Origin: Sepioteuthis lessoniana
Taxonomy: Eukaryota; Mollusca; Cephalopoda; Myopsida; Loliginidae
NCBI GenBank assembly: GCA_963585895.1
Contig: OY757934.1
Span: forward strand, 34,063,268 to 34,127,267
Reading direction: 5' to 3'
DNA: 64,000 bases
Part shown: positions 23,796 to 32,892 of the stretch, piece by piece
How the letters are laid out: every line of letters begins with the position of its first letter
Numbering within the stretch: the stretch's first letter is position 1
Made by a program: the position numbers and the translations under genes
Notes under the pieces: model-generated
Told to the model about the DNA's origin: nothing
Databases searched by the model: none
The model's input: the letters and a program-made list of their open reading frames with translations, nothing else

Positions 23796-24071
23796 TTGTA
23801 TAAGAGACAAGTTCAACAGAAAACGTACTATGACCAGTATACAAAAGATTTCACCGATATCCCAATAGGACAACGCATTAGGATGCCTAACAAGGATGCA
23901 AATAGATTGAGCACTGCAATTGTCACGCAAATGTGCACTGAACCAAGGTCCTACATCATTCAGACCTCAGGACAGATCTTCTGCAGAAACCGAAAGCATC
24001 TGAGGGAAGGCCCATCTAAAGTCATAAAGAAAAATATTTTTCTTTATATTTCTTGTAAAACAGAAAAATAA
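23796..24071 (+). pseudogene. Gypsy element 1 integrase C-terminal region
   Basis: A 91-codon frame with KRQVQQKTYYDQYTKDF, then IGQRIRMP and MCTEPRSYIIQTSGQIFCRN RKHLR, the integrase tail (GPY/F-type region) of this gypsy group. It continues the pol interrupted at about 22.93 kb. Confidence 0.75.
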
Positions 24072-24142
24072 AACAGAAAAATCTTAGAGTGAACATAACT
24101 GTTGTGATGTGCAAGGTTAGCACTAGTCAGTGGCTAATCAAG

Positions 24143-24712
24143 TGATATAAGACGAACATCCCATCAGACGGACGAGTGTGGCACAAGGCATTTTTTGGTG
24201 GGTCCGGGCGCAGGACCGTTGCCCAGACACGCTTGGCGGCTCCAAAAATGCCACGGGCCCCGACGGCATTCCCCTAAAATGGGGCGCCTCAGGTGCCAGG
24301 CGATAAACCTATCCTATCCAAAAAGGGCAAGAGACTGTTGGGACACCCACTGAGGCTCGAGGATGCCAGTCAAGGCGCACCTCGACTGATAGCGGCTCGA
24401 CGAGCTTATTGACCGTCCGGCACGGATATCAGACAGTCCAGTCGCTAATCGAGTGATATCCGACGAACGTCCCACCAGAAGGACGAGTGTGGCACAAGGC
24501 CTTTTTAGGTGGGTCCGGGCGCAGGGCCGTGGTCCAGACGCGTCCGACAGCTCCAAAAATGCCTCGGGCACTGTCGGCATTCCCTTAAAAAGGAGCGTCT
24601 CAGGCGCTAGGCAATAAACCTAACCACTTCTAGGATGGCCCCCCTGAGGCTCGAGGAAATTAACCATCCGACACGAATGCCAGACAGTCTGCTGAAAAGC
24701 CTCTGCACGAAG
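24143..24712. mobile_element. GC-rich head-to-tail dimer inserted in the LTR of gypsy element 2
   Basis: Two related units, A (24143-24438) and B (24454-24712), far richer in G+C than the surroundings. Each starts TGATAT..GACGAAC and shares GTGTGGCACAAGGC, GGTGGGTCCGGGCGCAGG, GGCTCGAGGA and CAGACAGTC. Copies of CAGTGGCTAATCAAG-type sequence sit before A (24128-24142), between A and B (24439-24453) and after B (24713-24727). The sister LTR has this 15-mer once with no insert. So it is a retroposon-like insertion with a 15-bp target duplication, later dimerised. No coding or pol III signal recognised. Confidence 0.75.
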
Positions 24713-24770
24713 CAGTGGTTAATCAAGCTTTTTAAGTTATTCTCAGAGAGAGAGACTTATATAGGCTCTC

Positions 24771-25082
24771 TCATACAATCATGCAAATTAGACTGATTAA
24801 TTTGCCAGTATCACTACATCTCCCTGAAACGTATATAGGTCTTATGCACCTAGTAGATCTGGTACTTCTTGTAACTGTTTCATTTTCTGGATTAATTTGC
24901 TCTCCTTGTCTCTCTCCTGTATTTCTTTCTCTGGAAGATCTAGATCTGTCCCGCACTGAGCTGTAATCAAAGCCGTCTTCTTGCATTATTTGATCTTCAT
25001 TCGAGCTTTCAAATTCATTCTGGCCCACCTGATCATGCATTATTTTGTCTTCTGACGTTTCATCCTGTAAAGGTTGTTTCAA
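24771..25082 (-). pseudogene. Gypsy element 2 pol C-terminal extension
   Basis: A 103-codon frame, Glu/Ser/Arg-rich, between the integrase and the distal LTR, running into the LTR. No domain recognised. It probably is the variable tail of the polyprotein. Confidence 0.5.
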
Positions 25083-25168
25083 TATTTCATTAACAGAAGG
25101 AATCGTAGGGATTTCTTCATCATTTTGCTCTTCATATTCGGCCTGGGGCCTTATTTGATCTGCATGGG

Positions 25169-25660
25169 CTAATATACTATTCCCCTTTTATCTGTTATAG
25201 CTGTATTGTGGCCTTTTTGCATGATAAATTCTGCCCTTTCTGGATTTGATTCTTCGTTCTTTTTGGCCCACGCTTTTTCATTTGTGGAATACGACATCGT
25301 TAGTGGAGCTCTAATTTCACTTCCCATTAAAGCTGATGGGCTTTCTAGTCTTCCGGCGTGTGGTATTGTGTGATAGCTTAAAAGCAGCCTTGGTTGAAAA
25401 ACTTCTATTTTTTCTGTTTGCTGAAAATATGCTTTCAGTCTCATTTTTACGGCCTGCATCAGTCTTTCCGCAAAACCATTCGATTGCGGGTGATATGGCG
25501 GTGTCTTATACAGTTTACACCCTATTTTTTCCGCCCATAAACTAAGATCTTCATCATAATATTCTGGTGAATTATCATTTACCAGGGATTTTGGTATGCT
25601 GTTTCTGGAAAATGTGACCCTTAGAATCTGTTTTATCGTAGAACTTTTCTTGTCTGGCAC
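25169..25660 (-). pseudogene. Gypsy element 2 integrase catalytic core and tail
   Basis: A 163-codon frame, the longest of this element. LVNDNSPEYY carries the second catalytic Asp, and PPYHPQSNGFAERLMQAVKM contains the third catalytic residue (Glu in NGFAE) with the usual spacing. The continuing C-terminal part reads SYHTIPHAGRLESPSALMGS. The first catalytic Asp lies upstream in a damaged stretch (about 25.72 kb). Related to mag-type integrases annotated K02A2.6-like in invertebrates, from memory. Confidence 0.83.
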
Positions 25661-25822
25661 ACGGATTACTTCAGACCAGCCGGAAAAAAGAGTCTACAAG
25701 TATTAATAAGAGCCCCGCTCCAGTAATGTATGCATGATCCATATGCACACGACTCCACGGTTCCACTTCTCTGGGCCATGAATGTAAAGAAGTCTGTGTA
25801 AATTTCTTATTTCTTTACATTT

Positions 25823-26146
25823 TTACCATCTTTTTACATATTCTTCGACATCTCGTGAATATCCCTGCCACCATGCTTCTAATTTTATCCTTTTTTGTTT
25901 AGTTGCTTCTCCACCGTGGACATCATGATGTACACTTTTTATCATCAATTTTCTTTGTGTTTCAGAAGGAATTATCAGATCCCGATTACAAATCACTCCA
26001 TGTTCCATCGTTAACTTATGTCTTATTGCTTTGTAGGGTCTTTCCGCCCTGGAACAATTTCTCCATACATTTTTTCTTATTATCGATGTTATCCTACTTA
26101 GTATTGGATTATCTCTAGTTTCCGCAGACATTCTATCTGAAGACAA
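25823..26146 (-). pseudogene. Gypsy element 2 integrase N-terminal region
   Basis: A 107-codon frame with the integrase zinc-binding half: SVHHDVHGGEATKQKR carries the His pair and WWQGYSRDVEEYVKRW the following helix. The first Cys of the C-x2-C pair is replaced by Trp, and the next codon is a stop. The HHCC zinc finger is thus broken. Confidence 0.78.
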
Positions 26147-26396
26147 AACATCAGTCTCTACTCAATGTAAAAATGTATCTTCAAATTCTTCCTCTGTTTT
26201 ATCTTTTGACTCCTTGTAAAATCGCAATCTTGATAGTGCATCTACGTGTGATTCTATGTCAAAGTCAAATACCATTAAGCTTATTGCCCATCTTAGTATT
26301 CTCGATGTCGTGATTTTGGGTAACTCTTTCCTTGGATTGAATATAAACTCTAATGGTCTATGAACACTTCTCAAAAGACATTTTTTCAGTTAAAAA

Positions 26397-26609
26397 TTAT
26401 CGGGTTCTAGTGGTTGTCAATACAATGGCGAAGGCTTCTTTCTCTATATTTGAATGATTAAATTCAGTTTTCGTTAGTCTTCTTGATAAATACGTTATTG
26501 GGTGTCCTTCTTGTGATAATATTCCAGATATTGAATGTTCGCTTGCATCTGTGGTTAACGTAATGTCCCTTTTCGGATCAAATATTTTCACTACTGGTTT
26601 CTTTGCCAT
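26397..26609 (-). pseudogene. Gypsy element 2 RNase H domain
   Basis: A 70-codon frame: DITLTTDASEHSISGILSQE contains the TDAS motif with the first catalytic Asp, followed by PITYLSRRLTKTEFNHSNIE and the KEAFAIV helix. This is the RNase H typical of Ty3/gypsy pol. The frame breaks right after and resumes at 26374-26162 (LRWAISLMVFDFDIESHVDA), the connection to the integrase. Confidence 0.85.
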
Positions 26610-26639
26610 AATTACTTTTAATCTATCAAAAGCTTTTTT

Positions 26640-27420
26640 TGTTTCTCTGACCAGATAAATTCAACATTCTTTTTTCTTAGTTTTGCAAACGGCTCAGTCA
26701 AGTCCGTATATTTTGGTACATATCGCCTGAAGAAGTTCACCAATCCCAAAAAAGATTCAAGTTCTTTTTTATTTGTAGGTGTAGCTATTTTTAGTATTTT
26801 CTAAAATCTAGGCTTAGTCTGATAATATATACATTCTTTTTAAATGTAACATAAAAATGATAAAATGTTACTATTATTCATGCATTTTTCGTTTATTGTC
26901 ATTCTAGCCTTTCTTATTCTATTCGAGACGATGTCGGTTTTCTTTTTTAATTAATTTTCATTAGTAGCTCCAATGCATATATCATCTTGGTAATAAACTC
27001 TATTTTTTATATCTTCTCCTAAAACCTGTTCGATGGCCTTTGAAATATGGTGCTTGCTGTTTTTACTCCATATGGCACCCTTCTCCATTTCAGTAAACCT
27101 ATTGGTGAATTTATCGTCGTTACTTCTTTGAAGTTATCGTCTTTTGGTATTTGGTGGTATGCCGTTTTCAAAACTATTTCTACAAGTGCATGAATTGCAA
27201 CTACAACATAAACTATAGGATATGAATCCGAGCAAACTTTGTGATTTTCGCCACATAATACGTATGTCTGATTTTCTTAAAATTACAATGAGTGATGCCC
27301 TCTTGCTACTCCCAGGGCAAACATATTCAAGAAGGTCCTGTTCTATTAATTTTCGTAGTTCTGCAACCACTAATGGCAACAAATGTACTTGTAATTTTCG
27401 TGCCTCATATTAAGAGTGGG
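26640..27420 (-). pseudogene. Gypsy element 2 reverse transcriptase (degenerate)
   Basis: The minus strand starts with the RT finger region (MLPLVVAELRKLIEQDLLEY, 27382-27320). It then passes through frameshifts to the palm motif VYYQDDICIGATNE, whose catalytic YQDD is intact at 26981-26992. Stops and a shift follow. RT copies element RNA into DNA; this copy cannot be translated as one protein. Confidence 0.8.
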
Positions 27421-28000
27421 TAACATTTTCTTTTAATTTTAAACTCGCTTTATAGTTTTTAACTTTCCAGTTTTTTTTCCATCTTTATCTCATTAATGAA
27501 TTTGGTAGAATTTATTCTAAGCACATCGTTTTCAAGAAGTCCGTGGTTCTTTTTGTGTTGTGACAATTATAGGCATTACTTCAAATTTATCTTCTAACTC
27601 CAAGGAATCTTCAAAGTAAGTTTTTATGACCGACACATCAAATTGGTGGAGTAGTAAACTGCTCTTTCATAAAGTTGGCTTTCCAATGCGTTTCGCGAAA
27701 TTTCTTGGTATAAGCGTTACTTCACAGCCGCTAGCCATTTGCATGTACAAATCGAAGTTATTGATTTTCTCTTTTAGTATAATGTCTTTTTTCCTCTGTT
27801 CAATTTTTTTCTACATTCTTGTTTTTGTTTTTCATGAAAAGACTTCCATATTGGTTTTCTTCAACTCTTTCAACGTTTTTCTTTTTGAATTTGCATACTG
27901 CTTGAAAATGGTTCTTTTTTAAGCAATTTGTACATTTCTTCCCAAATGCTGGGCATTTATTTCCTTTTTATTCCATGTTCACGTCCACAATACGGACATT

Positions 28001-28327
28001 TTAAAAATTCTTTTTTAACATATAAGTATCGGCGAAAATTTGTTCGCTGGGTTGACTTTTATCATGGTTGTATATCTGTATTAATGCTAATTGCTGTATA
28101 AAGTTAATGCTGGTATTTAAAGACATATTTCCTATTTGTAATTGTTCCATTATTTTATATCGGTGTGATGCATTGTACATACTTTCAATTAACCTTAAAC
28201 GAATTAAGTCCTCTTCAATTATCTGTTCTTCTTGTCCAAGTTTTTCAAACTCACAATATCTACTGGCATTTCGTAGACGGTGTTGATATTTTATGATTGG
28301 TTCGTCAACTTCTAGTTTCACCGACAA
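28001..28327 (-). pseudogene. Gypsy element 2 gag fragment
   Basis: A 108-codon frame with the gag-like segment QHRLRNASRYCEFEKLGQEE. Just downstream KCPYCGREHGIKRK begins a CCHC-type zinc knuckle (about 27.96-28.01 kb), then the frame breaks and a second C-x2-C-like motif follows. Gag would form the particle and bind RNA. The C-rich spacing resembles mag-clade gag. Inactive because truncated and frameshifted. Confidence 0.7.
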
Positions 28328-28611
28328 TGAATATCGTTCTTTCTGCCACGATCAATCTTTTCTTGGGCCTCATATTTCTTCTTATGATCGGACTTATATT
28401 TTCGAAAGTCAGGTCTTCCAGGTTTGTGGGATACGCCATAGTGGAGACTTTTGTTATCGCCTCGCATTCAGCTGTGGCTAAAAAGAGATCCGTAATCTCA
28501 TTTTCTCCCCACTTTTCTTTGTCGTCTTTCAGTTTTTTAGTTTTTGTGTTCGCAGCAAAACATCGTAGCTACGTATCGATGAAATCAGGATTCTCGAGAG
28601 ACAATTGGTAT

Positions 28612-28627
28612 CCTATCGGCGACGCCA
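28612..28627 (-). promoter_or_regulatory. Primer-binding site of gypsy element 2
   Basis: Minus strand TGGCGTCGCCGATAGG lies one base from the LTR. The complement ends in GACGCCA, consistent with a tRNA-Ser-type 3' end. Confidence 0.55.
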
Positions 28628-28628
28628 T

Positions 28629-28685
28629 TGTTGTGATGTGCAAAGTTAGCACTAGTCAGTCGCTAATCAAGCCTTTTCAGTTATT

Positions 28686-28738
<53 letters not shown>

Positions 28739-28798
28739 TTACAGGCTCTCTCAAACACTCATGCAAATTAGGCAGATTAATTTGCCAGTATCACTACA
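28629..28798 (-). mobile_element. 5' LTR of gypsy element 2
   Basis: 170 bp, containing an (AG)n run at 28689-28735. It lacks the GC-rich dimer present in the other LTR and so serves as the empty-site reference. Confidence 0.88.
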
Positions 28799-28814
28799 AT
28801 AACAGAATATTCTT

Positions 28815-29798
28815 TTGAGATTTATTAGTAAGCAATTAGACATCAAACTAGGACCGTTTACTCAAGAAGAACTCGACTCAGTACTCGGAAAAATTAAAAA
28901 TAGAAAAGCCGCTGGGCTTGATGAAATTTCCCCAGAAGTATGGAAGACAAAACAATTCGATGACATACTGCTCCGACACTGTAATGCAGTTTATAATCAA
29001 AATCCGATAGACAGATGGATGAAGGGATGCATCCTTCCTTTCCCTAAAAAGGGCGACCTCGGATTAGCCAAGAACTACCGAGGTATAACACTTCCATCCA
29101 TAGCAGCCAAAATATACAATGCCCTACTACGCAACTGCATAGAACCCAAAATTGACAACATTCTTAGGAAAAACCAAAATGACTTCCGAAGAACTAGATC
29201 CACGACCTCACAAATATTGACTATCCGTAGAATCCTTGAAGGCGTACGGGAAAAAAACTTACAGGCGACAATACTATTTGTCGACTTTACTAAGGCCTTT
29301 GATTCCATTCACAGAGGGAAGATGGAACAAATTCTACCAGCATACGGCATACCAGAAGAGACCGTCGCAGCTATAATGATTCTCTATAGAAACACCAAAG
29401 TACGTTCTCCGGATGGAGACACAGACTATTTCGACATTGTAGCAGAGGTACTGCAAAGAGACACACTAGTCCTATACCTCTTTATACTCTGTCTAGACTA
29501 CGTGCTTAGAACATCGATTGATAAAATCAAAGAAAACGGCTTCGAGCTGACAAAGAAAAGAAGCAGAAAGTACCCCGCAAAAACAATTACCGACGCCGAC
29601 TACTCCGATGACATAGCGATTCTGGTAAATGCACCCGCCCAAGCCGAAACCCTACCGCATAGTTTGGAACGAGCTGCCGCAGGCATTGGCCTCCATGTCA
29701 ATGCACACAAAACGGAATACATGTGCTCTAATCAAACAGGCAACATTTCCACACTAAGCTGTCGCTCCCTGAAACTAGCTGACAAGTTCACCTACTAG
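28815..29798 (+). pseudogene. RTE LINE reverse transcriptase ORF (327 codons, truncated)
   Basis: Longest ORF of the window. RT motifs in order: KNRKAAGLDEISPEVWK (residues about 27-43), LPFPKKGDLGLAKNYRGITL (about 75-94), FVDFTKAFDS (palm A; about 155-164), and ADYSDDIAIL (29601-29612 for YSDD, where most RTEs have YADD). The loop LQRDTL has Arg where Gly is usual. The ORF starts within flanking DNA because the element lacks its endonuclease. It ends at a stop created by a single-base loss after DKFTY; without it the frame would continue GSSVSS. A further stop (W to stop) lies at about 29881, and about 25 bp are missing near 29998. Confidence 0.85.
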
Positions 29799-30345
29799 GA
29801 AGTAGTGTCTCATCAACTGAAAAAGACATCGACACGCGACTAGCAAAGGCATGGACAGCTCTCGATAGGCTATCGGTCATATGAAAGTCAGACCTGACCG
29901 ATAAAATGAAACGTAGTTTCTTCCAAGCAGCGATCGTGTCGATATTGCTATATGGATGCACTACACGGACCCTAACTAAACGGATGGAGAAAAAGAATGC
30001 TACGATCAATATTGAAGAAGTCCTGGAAGAAACACCCCACAAAGTAGCAGCTGTACAGACACCAACCACCCATCACGAAAACTATCAAAGTTAGTCGAAC
30101 CAGACATGCAGGACACTGCTGGTGAAGCAGGAACGAGCTCATAAGTGGTGTTCTCCAATGGACCCCCTCACATGACTGAGCAAAAGCAGGGCGACCAGCT
30201 CGAACCTACATACAGCAGCTTTGTGAGGATACGGGATGTAGCCCTGAGGACCTGCCTGAAGCGATGGACGATAGGGAGGAGTGGCGTGAGAGGGTCAGGG
30301 ATATCTGTGCAGGTGGTACGACAAGATGATGATGATGATAGATAA
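28830..30345 (+). mobile_element. RTE-type LINE, 5'-truncated, copy 1
   Basis: Pol 3' half of an RTE-like non-LTR retrotransposon. It ends in the tandem GAT repeat at 30325-30339, the short-repeat 3' end typical of RTE elements. It lies between gypsy element 2 and the 3' LTR of gypsy element 1. A long RT frame (to 29796) is followed by frameshifted C-terminal sequence. Confidence 0.85.
29799..30320 (+). pseudogene. RTE LINE pol C-terminal remnant
   Basis: 29906-30000 reads MKRSFFQAAIVSILLYGCTT. After a small deletion the frame shifts, and 30205-30310 reads YIQQLCEDTGCSPEDLPEAM and DREEWRERVRDI, the end of RTE pol. Several stops. Confidence 0.75.
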
Positions 30346-30381
30346 ACCCAAAAAATAATCTTTCCATGTAAAAAAAAAGGG

Positions 30382-30426
30382 TGATGTAATTGTATGACCC
30401 TAGTTATCTCCCCTAGTCTGGGACAT

Positions 30427-30484
<58 letters not shown>

Positions 30485-30563
30485 GCATGCACGCAAGTAA
30501 AAGTTGACTTTCGAGCTTAAGATTTATCAACAACATCCATTATCTTCCCAGAAAATTACTACA
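30382..30563 (+). mobile_element. 3' LTR of gypsy element 1
   Basis: Starts TGATGTAATTGTATGACCC right after a polypurine tract (AAAAAAAAAGGG). Contains CTAGTTATCTCCCC, a (GC)n(AC)n run, and ends CATTATCTTCCCAG...TTACTACA. It aligns over its length with the LTR at 21020-21182. Confidence 0.78.
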
Positions 30564-31423
30564 GATCATAATTCATTACATGGTAGAATCAATCACACTG
30601 CAATCTAAAATTTAAAATAACTGAATGATGAAAAAAAAAATCTAAAAAACAAAAAAAAAACATTTGACACATTTTTTTTTCAACACAATCTGAATATTCC
30701 CTGTCAATGCACTTAAGCCAACATTTCTCGATTATTCTGAGAGATCAAACTTTATAAAGTGAAACTCTCAGATTAAATTCAGCAAATAACTGTGTCAGTC
30801 AACGGACTTGTTGATCCAATCTTGTATAAAGTGATATAATTGACTTCATAAAGTGTGTATTGTCGTATTATTTATGTTGAATGATCTGTGAAAAGCTAAA
30901 CAGGTCACCAGGTGCTGAAATGTAAATGACAACCACCACCCCATACACCTCTAGGTCTCTCACTTTCTCAAAGAGAATTAATTAAAAAGTCAATAGTCAA
31001 ATAAATGTTTTATTTCAATGGTCTTTCTTAGTTGATGTATCAAAATTACACTGATAAAACAGGACACACAAAAATATACATGAAAAGATAGTTTGTTTGG
31101 ATTTCTTATGAATACATGAAAAACACAATTTAATCAATTTTTTAAGCAAAATAGATAAATAAAATTAAAACTTTGTTATTTTCATCCGTTTTTTTTTTTT
31201 CCACCCCATCAACATCCATATATTTTTAAAGTTTTGAATAAAAATTTAATTTATCTTTTTGCCTGTTCTTTTGAAGTTTTAATCACTAAGATTAAAAATT
31301 TGATGATATGAAATTTTTTAACATTTTTAAATTTTCATTACATTGATATTTTAAACAGCATTTTGACTTGATTACATTTTCCCCTAAAAATAAAAAAAAA
31401 CAACCCAAAGCAGAAAGATTATA
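30564..31423. other. AT-rich stretch without recognised features
   Basis: A/T runs only; no repeat family or gene recognised. Confidence 0.45.
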
Positions 31424-31646
31424 GTGCTCACCAATGACTCCAGAGACCATGGTTCAATTCATGGTTGAGTCATACCAAAGACTCAAAAAATGGTATTTGA
31501 TGCTTCCTTGCTGAACATTCAGCATTATAAAGTATGGTCAAGAGTAAAGTGGAGCTATGCAGGAAAAGGAGTAGCGCCCTCCACTACACTTTGGTGAAGT
31601 AGCTATTGAAAAGGGAGTTTTCTGGTCACCCTCAACTATGGTTGCC

Positions 31647-31650
<4 letters not shown>
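31424..31650 (+). repeat. SINE family D, copy D2
   Basis: tRNA-like head with B box GGTTCAATTCATGG, then CATACCAAAGACTCAAAAAA, AAGAGTAAAGTGGAGC and the 3' end GGTCACCCTCAACTATGG. Followed by an (AT)n microsatellite at 31650-31699. Confidence 0.85.
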
Positions 31651-31701
<51 letters not shown>

Positions 31702-32024
31702 TTGATTTTTTTAAAAATTTGATATCAGCCTCCGAATAAGGTTGAAATCAAACATAACAGAAAATGTAGGAACAACTCTTTGCTTAAAAATATTCCATAA
31801 ATTAATTAGTTTTAGATAATTAATTAAAAATCAACCAATATACAACTACATATTGTAACAAATAATAACATGACTAAATTGCCTTAGTCTAATCAATTCA
31901 AAGATTAACACTGAGATTTCAAAGGGAATATATACTAAGTCTGAACCTATTTAAAAAGTTGAAATGATGATATGGTTCAAATCAAAGACAACTATTTATC
32001 AAATATTACACAATTAAGCAGAGT

Positions 32025-32245
32025 ACAGTAGGTTTGAATTGGGAGTTTTTCATCTCGACAGGTTGTTGCTCCGAGGCTAAAGAGCCCAATCTGCCTCTAC
32101 AATTTACCCACAGCTAGAAAGTGGGGAGAGAACACATAACTTTCCCAAGGGTATTAGCATGAAGTGAAATGCAAACAGCTTCATCCAGAATTTGAATTTA
32201 GGTTGCAAAGTTCATTTACTACAACAAGAACCATTAAGACATATA
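32025..32245 (-). repeat. SINE family C, copy C2 (diverged)
   Basis: Reverse orientation. Contains the complement of the central block (CTTTCCCAAGGGTATTAG; TTTACCCACAGCTAG) and a degenerate tRNA-like head (AGAATTTGAATTTAGG). Confidence 0.78.
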
Positions 32246-32265
32246 TATCTCCTAACGTAAAGTCT

Positions 32266-32892
32266 ATAAAAAAAATATTCTATTGACTACTTTCTTGTAA
32301 TCTCCATATTTTATCCATACTTAATATCCAAAAAATATTCTATTGATTACTTTCTTGTAAACTCCATATTTCATTAATATTTAATACCAGTGTTCGTCAA
32401 TGGCCTGTGAAATCTGGGTTCAATCCTAGGTCGAGTCATACCGAAAACTCAAAAAATGGTACTTGATGCTACCTTGCTTAACACTCAGCATTATAAGGTA
32501 AGGATCAAGGGTAAAGTGGAGCAATCCAGGGAAAGGAGTGCGGCCCTCCCCTACAACTTGGTGTAGTAGCTATCGAAAAGGGAGCCTTCGGGTCATCCTC
32601 GACTTCGGTCGCCAACTTTACTACTTACTAATATTCAAAAAATATTCTATTGATTACTTTCTTGTAAACTCCATATTTTATCAATATTTAACTACCCCGA
32701 AAATATTCTATTGATCACTTTCTTATAATCTCCATATTTTATCCATATTTACCCCCCTCCCAAATATTCTGTTATCTACCTTCTTATAAACTCTATATTT
32801 TCTCCATATTTAATACTCCCCAAAATATTCAATGGACTACTTTCTTGTAATCTTTATATCTTATTCATATTTAATACCTAAATAATATTCAC
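32266..32892. repeat. 60-bp minisatellite interrupted by a SINE
   Basis: About seven imperfect units of roughly 60 bp, each with AATATTCTATTGATTACTTT, CTTGTAA-CTCCATAT and ATATTTAATA. A family D SINE separates units two and three. Confidence 0.85.
32392..32628 (+). repeat. SINE family D, copy D3
   Basis: B box GGGTTCAATCCTAGG, body and 3' end CGACTTCGGTCGCCAACTTT. Inserted in the 60-bp minisatellite. Confidence 0.88.

Larger units (their letters stand above)
24100..28798 (-). mobile_element. Gypsy element 2 (mag-like Ty3/gypsy), complete but decayed
   Basis: LTRs at 24100-24818 (enlarged by an insertion) and 28629-28798 start TGTTGTGATG and end CACTACA. Both flanks carry the 5-bp target-site duplication ATAAC (24095-24099 and 28799-28803). 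On the minus strand: primer-binding site, gag, zinc knuckle, RT, RNase H and integrase in the order expected for Ty3/gypsy. AGGGAGA next to the distal LTR (complement at about 24819-24826) may be the polypurine tract. All ORFs are broken. It inserted in gypsy element 1. Confidence 0.9.
21020..30563 (+). mobile_element. Gypsy element 1 (Ty3/gypsy), outer layer of a nested stack
   Basis: LTR, primer-binding site, degenerate pol (21.2-24.07 kb) and, far downstream, a polypurine tract (AAAAAAAAAGGG ending at 30381) plus 3' LTR at 30382-30563. Between pol and the 3' LTR sit a complete second gypsy (24100-28798, minus) and an RTE LINE (about 28830-30345). Gag and protease seem deleted: RT motifs start about 60 bp after the primer-binding site. 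Pol is also interrupted by unknown DNA and a SINE (about 22.94-23.79 kb). No target-site duplication was recognised around the outer LTRs. Confidence 0.75.

Noticed and set aside
24143-24712. Hammerhead ribozyme / retrozyme in the GC-rich dimer
   Set aside because: The minus strand has CTGATGG / CTGGTGG followed by a small GACG-TT-CGTC stem, but the required GAAA and cleavage-site context are missing in both units.
28297-28818. 173-codon plus-strand frame
   Set aside because: Antisense to gag of gypsy element 2 and running through the (AG)n of its LTR; no domain.
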